A program made the translations under genes and the position numbers. A DNA stretch of 59,220 nucleotides, from positions 1 through 59,220 of the forward strand of contig CALECM010000039.1 of NCBI GenBank assembly GCA_937949745.1. The letters are read 5' to 3'. Below are positions 1 through 8,777 of the stretch, piece after piece. Source of the DNA: an uncultured Bacteroidales bacterium (lineage in GTDB: Bacteria > Bacteroidota > Bacteroidia > Bacteroidales > WCHB1-69). The first letter of the stretch is position 1. Each line of letters begins with the position of its first letter. The notes under the pieces were generated by a model. That model worked only from the letters and a program-made list of their open reading frames with translations, made no database searches and was not told where the DNA came from.

Positions 1-1026
1 TATGTTATCATATTTGTATTGCTGGCGATATCTTTTCCGTTAGTTATGGTTTTCAGGGAAAAACTGCCTGCCGACTGGTCCGGGATATTGCAAAACATCG
101 GGGGAACCTGGATGATTATCCTGCTCTATGGCGCCTTATTATTTCTTTTATTTGATATTCTACGGGGAATCAATCATCTTGTAGCTTTTTTCCCGGAGAT
201 GGTTACCGGTAATTATATCCTGGTGAAACGTATTCTATTGGGTGCAGGTGTTGTGGCCATCACTGCGGTTCTGATTACAGGGCACTGGAAATACCTCCAT
301 CCCAGGACGGAGAACCTGGAGATCACTACCTCAAAGTCTTTAGGGGGAGATGGTGAATTAAAAATACTTTTCTTCAGTGATTTGCATTTGGGTAGCCTGA
401 TATCGGAACAACAACTCCGGAATTACGCGGATATGATCAATAAACAAGATTATGATCTTTTGTTGATCGGAGGAGATCTTATGGACGGTGATCATGAAGT
501 TTGGGAAAAACGTCATTTCGCGGAGATACTGGCAACGATTCAGCCCCGGTACGGTAAATACGGGATCATGGGGAATCATGAATATTATAATGGCGCCGAT
601 GCCAGTATACGGTTTTATGAAAAAGCGGGTATCCGTCTGTTAAGGGATAGCGTGGCTTCTCCGGAAAGCAACGTGATATTGGTCGGGCGTGACGACAGGA
701 CCAACTCCGGACGTCTTCCGGTGGAAAAGCTTACGGAAGGACTGGATAAGGTTGATAACTATATTATCGTACTGGATCATCAACCGGCCGAATTAGGTCA
801 GGTCCGGAGTGCGGGAGCCGATCTGTTGCTATGTGGCCATACTCATAACGGACAAATATTCCCGCTCACCGTTTTTATCCATGCTATGTGGGAAGTGGCA
901 TACGGACATAAGAAAATTGGTGATATGGACGTGTATGTTTCTTCCGGTTTAGGTTTGTGGGGTCCGCAGTTCCGTATCGGCTCTAATTCGGAAATAGTGA
1001 AAATTACGGTCAGAGAGCAAAAATAA
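1..1026 (+). CDS. Membrane-anchored metallophosphoesterase (5' end outside window)
   Basis: Calcineurin-like metallophosphoesterase with an N-terminal membrane region. The reading frame is open to the left edge, so the true start lies outside; a TTG at 19 is only an internal possibility. Counting from that TTG, hydrophobic segments lie at about residues 32-48 and 70-88, followed by the dimetal phosphoesterase signature: SDLHLG (120-125), GGDLMDGD (151-158), GNHEYY (185-190) and GHTHNG (273-278). All the metal-ligand motifs of the family are present, so the enzyme should be active; the substrate cannot be told. The architecture resembles YaeI/YkuE-type membrane phosphoesterases. It converges on the thiamine pyrophosphokinase gene with only 3 bases between the stop codons. 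Confidence 0.9.
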   Translation, partial: YVIIFVLLAISFPLVMVFREKLPADWSGILQNIGGTWMIILLYGALLFLLFDILRGINHLVAFFPEMVTGNYILVKRILLGAGVVAITAVLITGHWKYLHPRTENLEITTSKSLGGDGELKILFFSDLHLGSLISEQQLRNYADMINKQDYDLLLIGGDLMDGDHEVWEKRHFAEILATIQPRYGKYGIMGNHEYYNGADASIRFYEKAGIRLLRDSVASPESNVILVGRDDRTNSGRLPVEKLTEGLDKVDNYIIVLDHQPAELGQVRSAGADLLLCGHTHNGQIFPLTVFIHAMWEVAYGHKKIGDMDVYVSSGLGLWGPQFRIGSNSEIVKITVREQK

Positions 1027-1029
1027 ATT

Positions 1030-1668
1030 CTAAAAATTCCTGTAGACCATCACTTTGCCTTTATCAAATTCTACGGTAAAAGAATCCGAGACCGCTTCAT
1101 TCAGGCTGCCTTCCCAAAGATACCGGAAAGCACGTTTTCGTACGGGATATTTCAATTGATGGAAGGTTAGTTCCGTGGCCGGGTCAAAACTGAAAATGGA
1201 GATTTGCTGTCCCGGATACGAATTGAATTTTGCAGTAGAAAAAACAGGTGAAAATACTCCGTAATCAGTTACCATGATGAGGTCCATTTTTTTCTCTTCA
1301 GCGAACATCGTCATAATCCCGAGATTCGCCAGCATATGGTCTTCCCGCAATCCTGAAGCTCCGAGAAGGGCAATTTTGTCGATATGACGGGAATGGGCAT
1401 AATTCAACGCTTTGTTAAGATCGTTATATTCCGGATCGGTATCTTCATGGAAAATAGTTTCGAATTGTTTCTTATGCGGGGTTGATATCGAATCACCGTC
1501 GCCGATAATGGCGTCGGGCTGAAATCCCAAATCAAGTAATTTACTTACAGCCCCGTCACAACAAATGATCTGTGAGGCCCTTTTTAATAAACCAATGGGA
1601 ATTTCATGGACGGGAGAAGCGCCGTTGGCCATGATGATATGTTGATATGCCGCTAATTCTTCCCACAT
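1030..1668 (-). CDS. Thiamine pyrophosphokinase
   Basis: Transfers pyrophosphate from ATP to thiamine to make the cofactor thiamine diphosphate. The 212-residue length is normal for the family. Visible family motifs are CCDGA (near 37-41), IIGDGDS (near 54-60), a DLNKAL segment and the GASGLREDH motif, the expected ATP/Mg and thiamine-site elements. It lies 36 bases downstream of trpS on the same strand with no obvious terminator between, so the two are probably co-transcribed. No thiamine riboswitch is seen in front of it. The function call is firm; the gene is usually called thiN or tnr3-like, but no symbol is assigned here. Confidence 0.9.
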   Translation of the reverse strand: MWEELAAYQHIIMANGASPVHEIPIGLLKRASQIICCDGAVSKLLDLGFQPDAIIGDGDSISTPHKKQFETIFHEDTDPEYNDLNKALNYAHSRHIDKIALLGASGLREDHMLANLGIMTMFAEEKKMDLIMVTDYGVFSPVFSTAKFNSYPGQQISIFSFDPATELTFHQLKYPVRKRAFRYLWEGSLNEAVSDSFTVEFDKGKVMVYRNF

Positions 1669-1704
1669 AGTATTCCCGCGATTTCCGGTTATAAATTTGT
1701 CATT

Positions 1705-2697
1705 TTATATTCCGCGGATGCCGATCAGTTCTCTCACGTTTTTAATGGTGATGGAGGCGTTGGCACGCGCTTTTTCCGCTCCCATACGGGCTACTTTCTT
1801 CAAATAATCATCGTCGTCGCGGAGCGCCCGGATCTTTTCGTAGATCGGCGCGGTAAATGCCGCTATGTCCACAGCTAATTGTTTTTTCATGTCTCCGTAC
1901 CGGATACGGCATTGTTGGTATTCTTCTTCAAAGAATCGGAGCGTATCTTCCGAAGAAACGGCTTTCATCAGGCTGAACAGGTTTTTTATAGCCTGGGTTT
2001 TGGGTTCCCCCGGTTCCTTAGGACCGGAATCCGATACCGCTTTCATCACCTTTTTCCTGATTGTTTCTGGGTCATCGGCCAGGTAGATGCACGATGCTTC
2101 GTTGTCGGATTTGGACATTTTGGTGGAACCGTCCAGACCCGGGATCTTAACCAGGTCGTCTCCGAAATTATAAGCCACAGGCAATTTGAAATATTCTCCG
2201 TACATGTGGTTAAAACGCTGTGCAAAATCACGGGTGAGTTCCAGATGCTGCTCCTGGTCTTTTCCTACGGGTACTTTATCCGCACGATGGATGAGGATAT
2301 CGGAGGCCATCAGGATAGGATAATTCAGTAATCCCGCATTCACATTTTGCGGTTGCCGCCTTACCTTTTCTTTAAATGAGGCCACTCTTTGCAGCTCGCC
2401 CACGTAAACATTCATAGAGAGCAATAAGGATAACTCGCACACTTCCGGAAGGTCGCTCTGGATATAGAGCGTACATTTTTCCGGGTCCAGTCCGGCTGCA
2501 AGATAATCTATAAGCACATTCCTGATATTCCCTTTCAGGTCGCCCGGCTTGGGATGGGTGGTGAGTGAATGATAATCCGCAATAAAGAAATAACAGTCAT
2601 TTTCATTTTGCATCTTCACAAAATTCTTCAGGGCTCCGAAATAATTGCCCAGATGTAAAAAGCCGGTAGGCCTTATTCCGCTTAAAACTATATCCAT
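1705..2697 (-). CDS. trpS: Tryptophanyl-tRNA synthetase
   Basis: Class I aminoacyl-tRNA synthetase that charges tRNA-Trp. The 330-residue length fits bacterial TrpRS. The signatures are clear: the HIGH-type motif HLGN at residues 15-18 following SGIRPTG, the conserved GKDQEQHLELTRD segment near 145-157, and KMSKS at 193-197. The ATG at 2697 sits about 20 bases downstream of a TAnnTTTG box on the same strand, which supports this start. It is followed by the thiamine pyrophosphokinase gene, probably in one transcript. The next upstream gene is divergent. Confidence 0.96.
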   Translation of the reverse strand: MDIVLSGIRPTGFLHLGNYFGALKNFVKMQNENDCYFFIADYHSLTTHPKPGDLKGNIRNVLIDYLAAGLDPEKCTLYIQSDLPEVCELSLLLSMNVYVGELQRVASFKEKVRRQPQNVNAGLLNYPILMASDILIHRADKVPVGKDQEQHLELTRDFAQRFNHMYGEYFKLPVAYNFGDDLVKIPGLDGSTKMSKSDNEASCIYLADDPETIRKKVMKAVSDSGPKEPGEPKTQAIKNLFSLMKAVSSEDTLRFFEEEYQQCRIRYGDMKKQLAVDIAAFTAPIYEKIRALRDDDDYLKKVARMGAEKARANASITIKNVRELIGIRGI

Positions 2698-2718
2698 CGT
2701 ATTCTATATTTTCGTTTG

Positions 2719-2726
2719 CAAAATTA
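2719..2726 (-). promoter_or_regulatory. Bacteroidota -7 box (TAATTTTG) for trpS
   Basis: On the minus strand the sequence reads TAATTTTG, an exact match to the Bacteroidota primary sigma -7 consensus TAnnTTTG, about 20 bases ahead of the trpS start. No clear TTTG -33 element was found at the usual distance, so this rests on the -7 box and its position. Confidence 0.5.
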
Positions 2727-2839
2727 CATTAAAATGAGCAATTATACGTTTTCTTATTATGATATCGGAGAAATGGTTGCAAGAGATATCGCCGTTCCGG
2801 GTTCCTCTCCCTGATAATCAGAATCTAAAAAGGTATCTT

Positions 2840-2847
2840 TAATTTTG
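2840..2847 (+). promoter_or_regulatory. Possible -7 box (TAATTTTG) for the secreted CAP/OmpA-like gene
   Basis: TAATTTTG matches TAnnTTTG and lies about 60 bases before the chosen ATG at 2911, in the divergent spacer with trpS. No -33 element is evident. The ORF that could start at TTG 2845 overlaps this box, which argues for the later ATG as the real start. Confidence 0.35.
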
Positions 2848-2910
2848 AGGAAGTCGATTTGTACTACCGAAAATTTTATTATTATTGCTTTTAAAATTAA
2901 CATCAAGAAA

Positions 2911-5370
2911 ATGAAAGGTATGAAACGGAAAAATACCCTTATTATAATCGGCATATTGTTTTTTATAAACAGTTTGGCCTTCTCTCAGGTGGAAAATCCT
3001 TACGTGAATTTCAATCCTGAGCAGCTTAAAAATAAGAAAGAGTATACAAGAAATTTTAATCCGGGTAATTATAGTACCAAGGTGCTGTACGATTGTATGA
3101 TCGAGATGGTCGACCTGGCCCGTAAAGAATATTCTTTCGTCGGACCTATGAAACATGATATACGTCTGGATTCCACGGCTCAGATGCAGGCTAACTACCA
3201 GGCTTCGAAGAATGAAAAGACCGACCTGAACCAATCGCCTTATAAAACCCTGAATTTTCGTTTGAAAAAATACGGACTTTCATCCAAGGGTGTGGAACTG
3301 GTGTCGAAAGCCAAAGCTACACTGGGATCCCAGGAATATTCTTATTACGACCTGTGCCTTGAATTGATCAGGCCGGTCCTGAAAGCGCCGAAGAGCGCCA
3401 AAGTATTGCTGGATAAACAGTATACCTATATCGGATTCGGTTATGAGACGGATGAGTATATGAAATCGATGTATGCCTCTTTTGTATTGGGAAATGACCG
3501 TATCTTTATCGATAACCAGCCGGCCCCCACAGCGAAAAATCTGCCGTACACCAAGGGTAGAGCGGGTATTTCCGATTATGATGATAAAATTTGCCAGAAA
3601 ACCAGGGACGATTTTTCCCTCGAACAGTTATCCAACTTTATTTCGGTCAAAGGTGACGAGGTGATCTTTACGTGCGATAATGCCAAAATACTGAGAAAAA
3701 TGATCGGGAAAGAAGGTGACGCCATCGTCCTGGATTTCGTGCAGCATAGCCAGTACAGGTGCGGTTCGGAGAATATGATCGATCATGATAAGGCGCACCG
3801 GGGTTTTGTATCGAAACCTATCGTTTTGCAAAAGATACTGGATGCCAATGAAATTACCGATAAAAAGGCGAACAGGGTATTGGCAACGATTGCCCAGGTT
3901 CCTCCGGAAGTAAACCCGGATGAGGATTTTGATATCAATATCATCATCCTGAAAGAGAAAAAATATGCGTGTCGTACGATCCTGAAAAAACGTATTGAGA
4001 CTAAGAACTCTTCCTATGAAGAAAAAATGAATTTCCTGAAGGATGAAAATACCATAAAAAGTGCCGGAGAGTGGGTAGCGACTGCGGAGCAGGATGTTAT
4101 TGAATTTAAAATTCCCTTTAATTCTACTAAATTAGATTACCGTCTTTCGGATTTCGATACGGCTTTTTCCGGTAGAAATGATGCACAATATAGGGTAGAT
4201 AAAATCGAGATTGTCGCTTATCATTCCCTGAACCATGTGAATGATGCCAATCAAATGAAAAACCAGAAAAGAAGGGCGGAGTCCATCGCGAAAGCCCTGG
4301 CCGGTCAATTTCCCAACGTACCTGCCGATATCAAATATGAAGATACATGGGAAGATTTCAAAAAAGATATTGTTTATAATGATGATTATTACGACCTGGC
4401 CCTATTGACCAAAGACGAAGCGGTTAAAAAAATAAAAGAAAATAACGGAAGAGTAGCGAAAGAGATAGAACCTTTCCTGGCTAAACACCGGTACGCTAAA
4501 ATTATTCTTCACATTACCTATGAAATAGACGGGAATAAAGAACAGGAGTTTTCAGTGGCAAAATTCAATAAAGCCATAGAATCCAAAAATCTGCCTTTGG
4601 CCATGGCAGTCCAGAAATATATCATGAAACAGGTGGAAAATAAGAAATATACCATTGAAGCCGCCAATAAAATGCTTATTCCTGAAAATAAAGAACACCA
4701 GCCGTTTTTATTGAATAAACTTTATATCCGGAATTACCTGTCTCCTAAGATGACCGACAAGATACGCTTCGATATGAAAAATATCTATGCATTGGACAAT
4801 ACCAATCCGGTGGCGAATTTCAATATGGCGGTGGTAGACGTGAACCAGGCCACGTTCAATGCGGTTAATGATATTAACGTTTTACAGGCAACCATAGACC
4901 GTTTGTATACGATGACCTCTTTACCTAAAGAAAGGATCAACAGCCTGAATCTGGAATTACAGTTTAAGGTGATCGATTACCTGGTTACCGTACCGGCTTC
5001 TACTGAAACTGAAAATCAACTTACACTTACTTATAACAAAATAAAATCGGTGCGTAATCCGAAACTCGACAGTTGGCAGAACGCTTATAAACTGGCCGCT
5101 TATTTTGTTAAGAATTACGATTATATGTCTGCTTTAAGTTTGATGGATCCTTTCGTAAATGATCCTGATATCTCCGAAGATTTCCTCTTTTCCTATATCA
5201 GTATCGCGGCTGCCCGTGAGGAGACGTTTTTCAGTAACTTATTTACGGATGCCGTAAGGATAGCTTCGGAAAAAAGTCCTGCACGTTTATGCGGCCTTTT
5301 CGATAATTTGCCCGTTACGGTTCTGGATAATACCGAAGTACAAAAAATCATTTGCAAGAACTGTAAATAA
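2911..5370 (+). CDS. Secreted protein with CAP-like and OmpA-like regions
   Basis: Exported protein of about 819 residues. The start is set at ATG 2911 (or 2920) because it is followed directly by a signal peptide (KRKNTLIIIGILFFINSLAFSQ); the upstream TTG extension has no such logic. The N-terminal 200 residues resemble a CAP/SCP fold in pattern (LxxDxxxQxxA, RLKKYGL, YTYIGFGY), although the family histidines are not obvious. Near the middle, IEIVAYHSLNHV followed by QKRRAESIAKAL resembles the OmpA-like repeat of Bacteroidota envelope proteins. The C-terminal third looks helical and has no T9SS tail. The role is unknown, probably envelope-associated. The family assignment is by eye only. Confidence 0.7.
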   Translation: MKGMKRKNTLIIIGILFFINSLAFSQVENPYVNFNPEQLKNKKEYTRNFNPGNYSTKVLYDCMIEMVDLARKEYSFVGPMKHDIRLDSTAQMQANYQASKNEKTDLNQSPYKTLNFRLKKYGLSSKGVELVSKAKATLGSQEYSYYDLCLELIRPVLKAPKSAKVLLDKQYTYIGFGYETDEYMKSMYASFVLGNDRIFIDNQPAPTAKNLPYTKGRAGISDYDDKICQKTRDDFSLEQLSNFISVKGDEVIFTCDNAKILRKMIGKEGDAIVLDFVQHSQYRCGSENMIDHDKAHRGFVSKPIVLQKILDANEITDKKANRVLATIAQVPPEVNPDEDFDINIIILKEKKYACRTILKKRIETKNSSYEEKMNFLKDENTIKSAGEWVATAEQDVIEFKIPFNSTKLDYRLSDFDTAFSGRNDAQYRVDKIEIVAYHSLNHVNDANQMKNQKRRAESIAKALAGQFPNVPADIKYEDTWEDFKKDIVYNDDYYDLALLTKDEAVKKIKENNGRVAKEIEPFLAKHRYAKIILHITYEIDGNKEQEFSVAKFNKAIESKNLPLAMAVQKYIMKQVENKKYTIEAANKMLIPENKEHQPFLLNKLYIRNYLSPKMTDKIRFDMKNIYALDNTNPVANFNMAVVDVNQATFNAVNDINVLQATIDRLYTMTSLPKERINSLNLELQFKVIDYLVTVPASTETENQLTLTYNKIKSVRNPKLDSWQNAYKLAAYFVKNYDYMSALSLMDPFVNDPDISEDFLFSYISIAAAREETFFSNLFTDAVRIASEKSPARLCGLFDNLPVTVLDNTEVQKIICKNCK

Positions 5371-5393
5371 CCGTAAAGAAATTTTTACCATCG

Positions 5394-5428
5394 ATCAGGA
5401 AAATTGTAAAACAGGATCCTGATATTTT
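5394..5428 (+). terminator. Weak hairpin after the CAP/OmpA-like gene
   Basis: ATCAGGA (5394-5400) pairs with TCCTGAT (5417-5423) across a 16-base loop and is followed by ATTTT, 24 bases after the stop codon. The short stem and weak U-tract make this only a possible terminator. Confidence 0.3.
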
Positions 5429-5454
5429 ACTTTAGAATTCAAACTCCGATAACT

Positions 5455-6534
5455 ATGGGAATATCTCACGATAACGAGGACATCAACCAGATTGAAGAAA
5501 AAGACGAATTATATGAACACTACCGTTTCGTCGTGGATCCGGGTACCGATATCCTCCGTATCGACAAATATTTACAAAATCTTCTGGCCAATACGTCCCG
5601 TAACAAGATACAACAAGCGTCCAGGGCCGGTTGCGTATTGGTGAACGGAAAACCGGAAAAACAGAATTACAGGGTTAAACCCGCCGATGTTATTACGATA
5701 CTGCTTCCGCATCCGCCCCGTGAAATTGAAATTATTGCCGAGGATATTCCGCTGGATGTACCTTTTGAAGACGAGGATCTTATTATTATCAATAAACAGC
5801 CGGGACTGGTCGTGCATCCGGCTTTCGGGAATTATACCGGTACGCTGGTCAACGCCCTGACTTACCGTTTTCATGATCAGCTATCTAAAGAGGGTGAGCC
5901 GCTCCGTCCTTTACTGGTACACCGTATTGATAAAAATACGTCCGGTATTATGGTGGTGGCCAAGTCGGAGCAGGCCCAGATGAGCCTGGCGAAACATTTT
6001 TTCGACCATACCATCGACCGGAGATATTGGGCGCTGGTTTGGGGTGATTTTAAAGAAGATGAAGGTACGATAGAAGGTAACATCGGCAGAAGTCCGAAAG
6101 ACCGGCTGAAGATGACGGTTTTTCCCGACGGAGAGAATGGCCGGCCGGCCGTAACCCATTATAAAGTACTCGAACGTTTTGGCTACGTAACGCTGATCGA
6201 ATGTCGTCTTGAGACGGGAAGAACCCACCAGATCAGGGTTCACCTGAAATATATCGGACATCCGCTCTTTAACGATGCCACTTACGGTGGCGATGAAATT
6301 ATCAAAGGCACTACTTTTACCAAATATAAGCAGTTCATTCAAAACTGTTTCAAAATATTACCACGCCAGGCTTTGCATGCCAAATCATTAGGTTTTCCGC
6401 ATCCCGTTTCAGGAAAATATCTTTTATTCGATTCCGGTTTACCTGATGATATGAATGAAGTAATAGAAAAATGGCGCCATTATGCCAAACATAAGGCATT
6501 GGAAGAACCTGAGACAGAAGAAATGGACATTTAA
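5455..6534 (+). CDS. rluD: RluD-type 23S rRNA pseudouridine synthase
   Basis: RluA-family pseudouridine synthase of 359 residues, expected to isomerise uridines in 23S rRNA. An S4 RNA-binding domain covers about residues 33-80 (RIDKYLQNLL, then GCVLVNGK). The catalytic motif HRIDKNTSG puts the nucleophilic aspartate at D159, and the later GRTHQIRVHLKYIGHPL segment is the conserved substrate-binding block. The acidic N-terminal extension of about 25 residues and the S4 domain favour RluD over RluA/RluC, but the exact target uridines cannot be read from sequence. It converges on the phosphohexomutase gene with a 3-base gap. Confidence 0.88.
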   Translation: MGISHDNEDINQIEEKDELYEHYRFVVDPGTDILRIDKYLQNLLANTSRNKIQQASRAGCVLVNGKPEKQNYRVKPADVITILLPHPPREIEIIAEDIPLDVPFEDEDLIIINKQPGLVVHPAFGNYTGTLVNALTYRFHDQLSKEGEPLRPLLVHRIDKNTSGIMVVAKSEQAQMSLAKHFFDHTIDRRYWALVWGDFKEDEGTIEGNIGRSPKDRLKMTVFPDGENGRPAVTHYKVLERFGYVTLIECRLETGRTHQIRVHLKYIGHPLFNDATYGGDEIIKGTTFTKYKQFIQNCFKILPRQALHAKSLGFPHPVSGKYLLFDSGLPDDMNEVIEKWRHYAKHKALEEPETEEMDI

Positions 6535-6537
6535 CGT

Positions 6538-7896
6538 TTATTCGGGTCTTATTTCAAAAAAATGTAATATATTTCCGGCTTCTTCGAGTTTTTTCTCCAG
6601 GAGTTCAGGCGTTTTGGCTTCCATAAGTAACCGCAGGTACGGTTCTGTATTGGACGGACGAATATTAAACCACCAATCTTTAAATTCAATACGGTAGCCA
6701 TCGAAATCCATGATCTTATAAACTTCTTCCTGTTGTATGAAATGATTTTTCAGGGCTTCCATAGCTTCCAGTTTTTCCTCTATAAAAAAATTGAGTTCTC
6801 CCGAATTGGCATAGGTCGCGATTTGAGAGACGAGCATGGAGACCGGTATTCCTTCTTTCTTCTTTTCCTTGAATATATGCAGAAGTATAAGGGCTGCCAT
6901 CATGGCGGAATCGGAATAAAAGAAATCCCGGAAATAATAATGGCCCGCGAACTCTCCGCCGAAGATCCCGTCGATCTCTCTTAATTTCAGGGCCGCATAA
7001 GCCCTCCCGACACGCCATGTCGCTATTTCGCCTCCCAATTTTTCGATAAATTCCGAAACCGATTTGGAGGTTCTGATATCGACGAGTACTTTCCCGTTAT
7101 TCTTTTTCTCTTCGAAAAAATAAAGACCAAGGAGCGCGATCATCAGATCCGGTGAAATAAATTGCCCTTTTTCATCAATGAACATAACCCGGTCGGCATC
7201 TCCGTCGAAAATAAGTCCGATATCGCAACCGGTATCCGTAACATGTTTTTGCAGGTCGATGATACTGGCTGGATCGAGTGGGTTGGCATCATGATTGGGG
7301 AAATTTCCGTCGAGGTCATCATAAAGATAATCCGGCTGTTCCCCGAATATCTCGTGAACGATCAGGGAAGCCATACCATTCGAACAATCTATGGCTATTT
7401 TGAGGCCGGAAAGATCATCCTGATATTGGGAAAGAAAATCCAGGTATTCTTTTTTCACGGGATAATCCACTATTCTTCCTTTAGCTGTGTTTACCGTTAC
7501 CGTACCATGTAATACCAATTGTTCCAATTCTCCCAACCCTGAATCAAAACCCACCGGTAGAGCGTCTTTCCGGGATATTTTCAATCCGTTATACTCTTTC
7601 GGATTATGTGAGGCGGTGATCATCACGGAAGCATTGAAATGATGCTTGGCCGTGAAATAATAGACCATCGGTGTGGTACATAAGCCCATATCATAAACAT
7701 CAGCCCCGTGATCCGTGATCCCTTTGGCCAGGGTATCGAATATTTCCGGGGTGGATAATCTCATATCCCTGCCTACCAGTACTTTGTCCGTATCCAATAA
7801 TTGGGGCAGGAAATATCCTATCCGGTAAATATCTTCCAGGGAGAAATCAATTCCGTATTTACCCCTGAAATCGTAAGCTTTAAAAGCAGACATCAT
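6538..7896 (-). CDS. Phosphomannomutase/phosphoglucomutase
   Basis: Alpha-D-phosphohexomutase that interconverts hexose 1- and 6-phosphates, supplying sugar nucleotides for surface glycans. The 452-residue protein carries all four active-site elements: the phosphoserine loop TASHNP (S96), the Mg-binding DGDADR (231-236), the sugar-specificity loop GEFAGH, and the phosphate-binding RPSNTEPYLRL near the C-terminus. The GEFAGH loop is of PMM/PGM type rather than GlmM type. The start codon overlaps the stop of the upstream hypothetical gene by one base (TAATG), so the two are translationally coupled. Confidence 0.93.
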   Translation of the reverse strand: MMSAFKAYDFRGKYGIDFSLEDIYRIGYFLPQLLDTDKVLVGRDMRLSTPEIFDTLAKGITDHGADVYDMGLCTTPMVYYFTAKHHFNASVMITASHNPKEYNGLKISRKDALPVGFDSGLGELEQLVLHGTVTVNTAKGRIVDYPVKKEYLDFLSQYQDDLSGLKIAIDCSNGMASLIVHEIFGEQPDYLYDDLDGNFPNHDANPLDPASIIDLQKHVTDTGCDIGLIFDGDADRVMFIDEKGQFISPDLMIALLGLYFFEEKKNNGKVLVDIRTSKSVSEFIEKLGGEIATWRVGRAYAALKLREIDGIFGGEFAGHYYFRDFFYSDSAMMAALILLHIFKEKKKEGIPVSMLVSQIATYANSGELNFFIEEKLEAMEALKNHFIQQEEVYKIMDFDGYRIEFKDWWFNIRPSNTEPYLRLLMEAKTPELLEKKLEEAGNILHFFEIRPE

Positions 7897-8495
7897 TATT
7901 TGATTAGATTATCGGGTTTTACTAAATTCACCCATCTTAAAAAACTTTTCTTCTTTATATCAAAAAGGATATTGTAAAATGTGCGGGCCCAGTAATTCCT
8001 GGTGCCGAAACCGTTAGGCGTTTCCAGGAATTTTTCGCAAAGCACTACTTCCCGTGAAGAAGCCTGGCTGAGTATAACCCAGACAGATGCTGTTTTACTG
8101 TTCTGGTCGAAAGATTCCACGACAAACGTGAGCGAAAAATTGGCTTGCGGAGGGAATTCCTGTTTTTCAGCGTACTGGATGATAGAGGATTCCGTGTACT
8201 GGTTTTCCAGTTTAATATTATCGACCAGGGAAGAGGAAGCTTTTACGGTCTTATTTTTTTTCGTCACGCAGGAAAGGTTATAATGCATGACCGGTTTCCT
8301 GAAAGCCATACGGATATCGTATTTTTTTTGATCGGAAATGATCAGCAGGTTCCATTCGTTAAAATAACGGTGGATCACTTCGTTCGAAAAGTCAAAACCA
8401 TCCTTGGTGAATTTTGCCAGTGAAAAATCAATACCCGCCCATGTTATCTCTTTGTCCAAAAGAAATTCAAGGAAAAGGTTTTCATTTAGATACAT
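7896..8495 (-). CDS. Conserved-type hypothetical protein coupled to the phosphohexomutase
   Basis: 199-residue cytoplasmic-looking protein without a signal peptide or membrane segment. I do not recognise a named family. The sequence is aromatic-rich (WAGIDFSLAKF near the N-terminus, RNYWARTFYNILFDIKKKSFLRW near the C-terminus). Its stop overlaps the start of the phosphomannomutase gene by one base, so the two are co-expressed; that is the only functional hint. A TAATTTTG box lies about 26 bases upstream of its ATG. Confidence 0.75.
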   Translation of the reverse strand: MYLNENLFLEFLLDKEITWAGIDFSLAKFTKDGFDFSNEVIHRYFNEWNLLIISDQKKYDIRMAFRKPVMHYNLSCVTKKNKTVKASSSLVDNIKLENQYTESSIIQYAEKQEFPPQANFSLTFVVESFDQNSKTASVWVILSQASSREVVLCEKFLETPNGFGTRNYWARTFYNILFDIKKKSFLRWVNLVKPDNLIK

Positions 8496-8520
8496 AACAG
8501 GGTTGATTATTTCACAGCGA

Positions 8521-8528
8521 CAAAATTA
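8521..8528 (-). promoter_or_regulatory. -7 box (TAATTTTG) for the hypothetical / phosphohexomutase operon
   Basis: Minus-strand TAATTTTG, an exact TAnnTTTG match 26 bases from the ATG at 8495. The -33 element is not clear. The rest of the 282-base spacer to 8777 is AT-rich with no gene. Confidence 0.5.
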
Positions 8529-8680
8529 CAATAAATTGTTGAAATTATTATGGCTACGGTTAAAGAATTAGCGTGTTCTCCATACTGATATCATTCCAAA
8601 TCTTCATTATTTTTTCACAAATCACTCTTTAATGAAGTATAGTTTTAATTTTTTAAGATATTATCTATTGAAGTTTTTTT

Positions 8681-8688
8681 TATTTTTG
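8681..8688 (+). promoter_or_regulatory. -7 box (TATTTTTG) for the first T9SS adhesin-like gene
   Basis: TATTTTTG matches TAnnTTTG and implies a leader of roughly 80 bases before the ATG at 8778. A good -33 TTTG at normal spacing was not found. Confidence 0.45.
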
Positions 8689-8777
8689 CGGCCCCAACTC
8701 ACAATTATACCGTACTTAAAGAATTTTTTTGGACATATTTTACTAAATCAATTATTTATTCACCAAATTTATTTCTC

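Noticed and set aside
1879..2331. 150-codon ORF antisense to trpS
   Set aside because: Lies entirely inside a firm trpS gene on the other strand.
2845..2910. TTG-initiated extension of the CAP/OmpA-like gene
   Set aside because: It would place 22 residues before the signal peptide and overlaps the promoter box.
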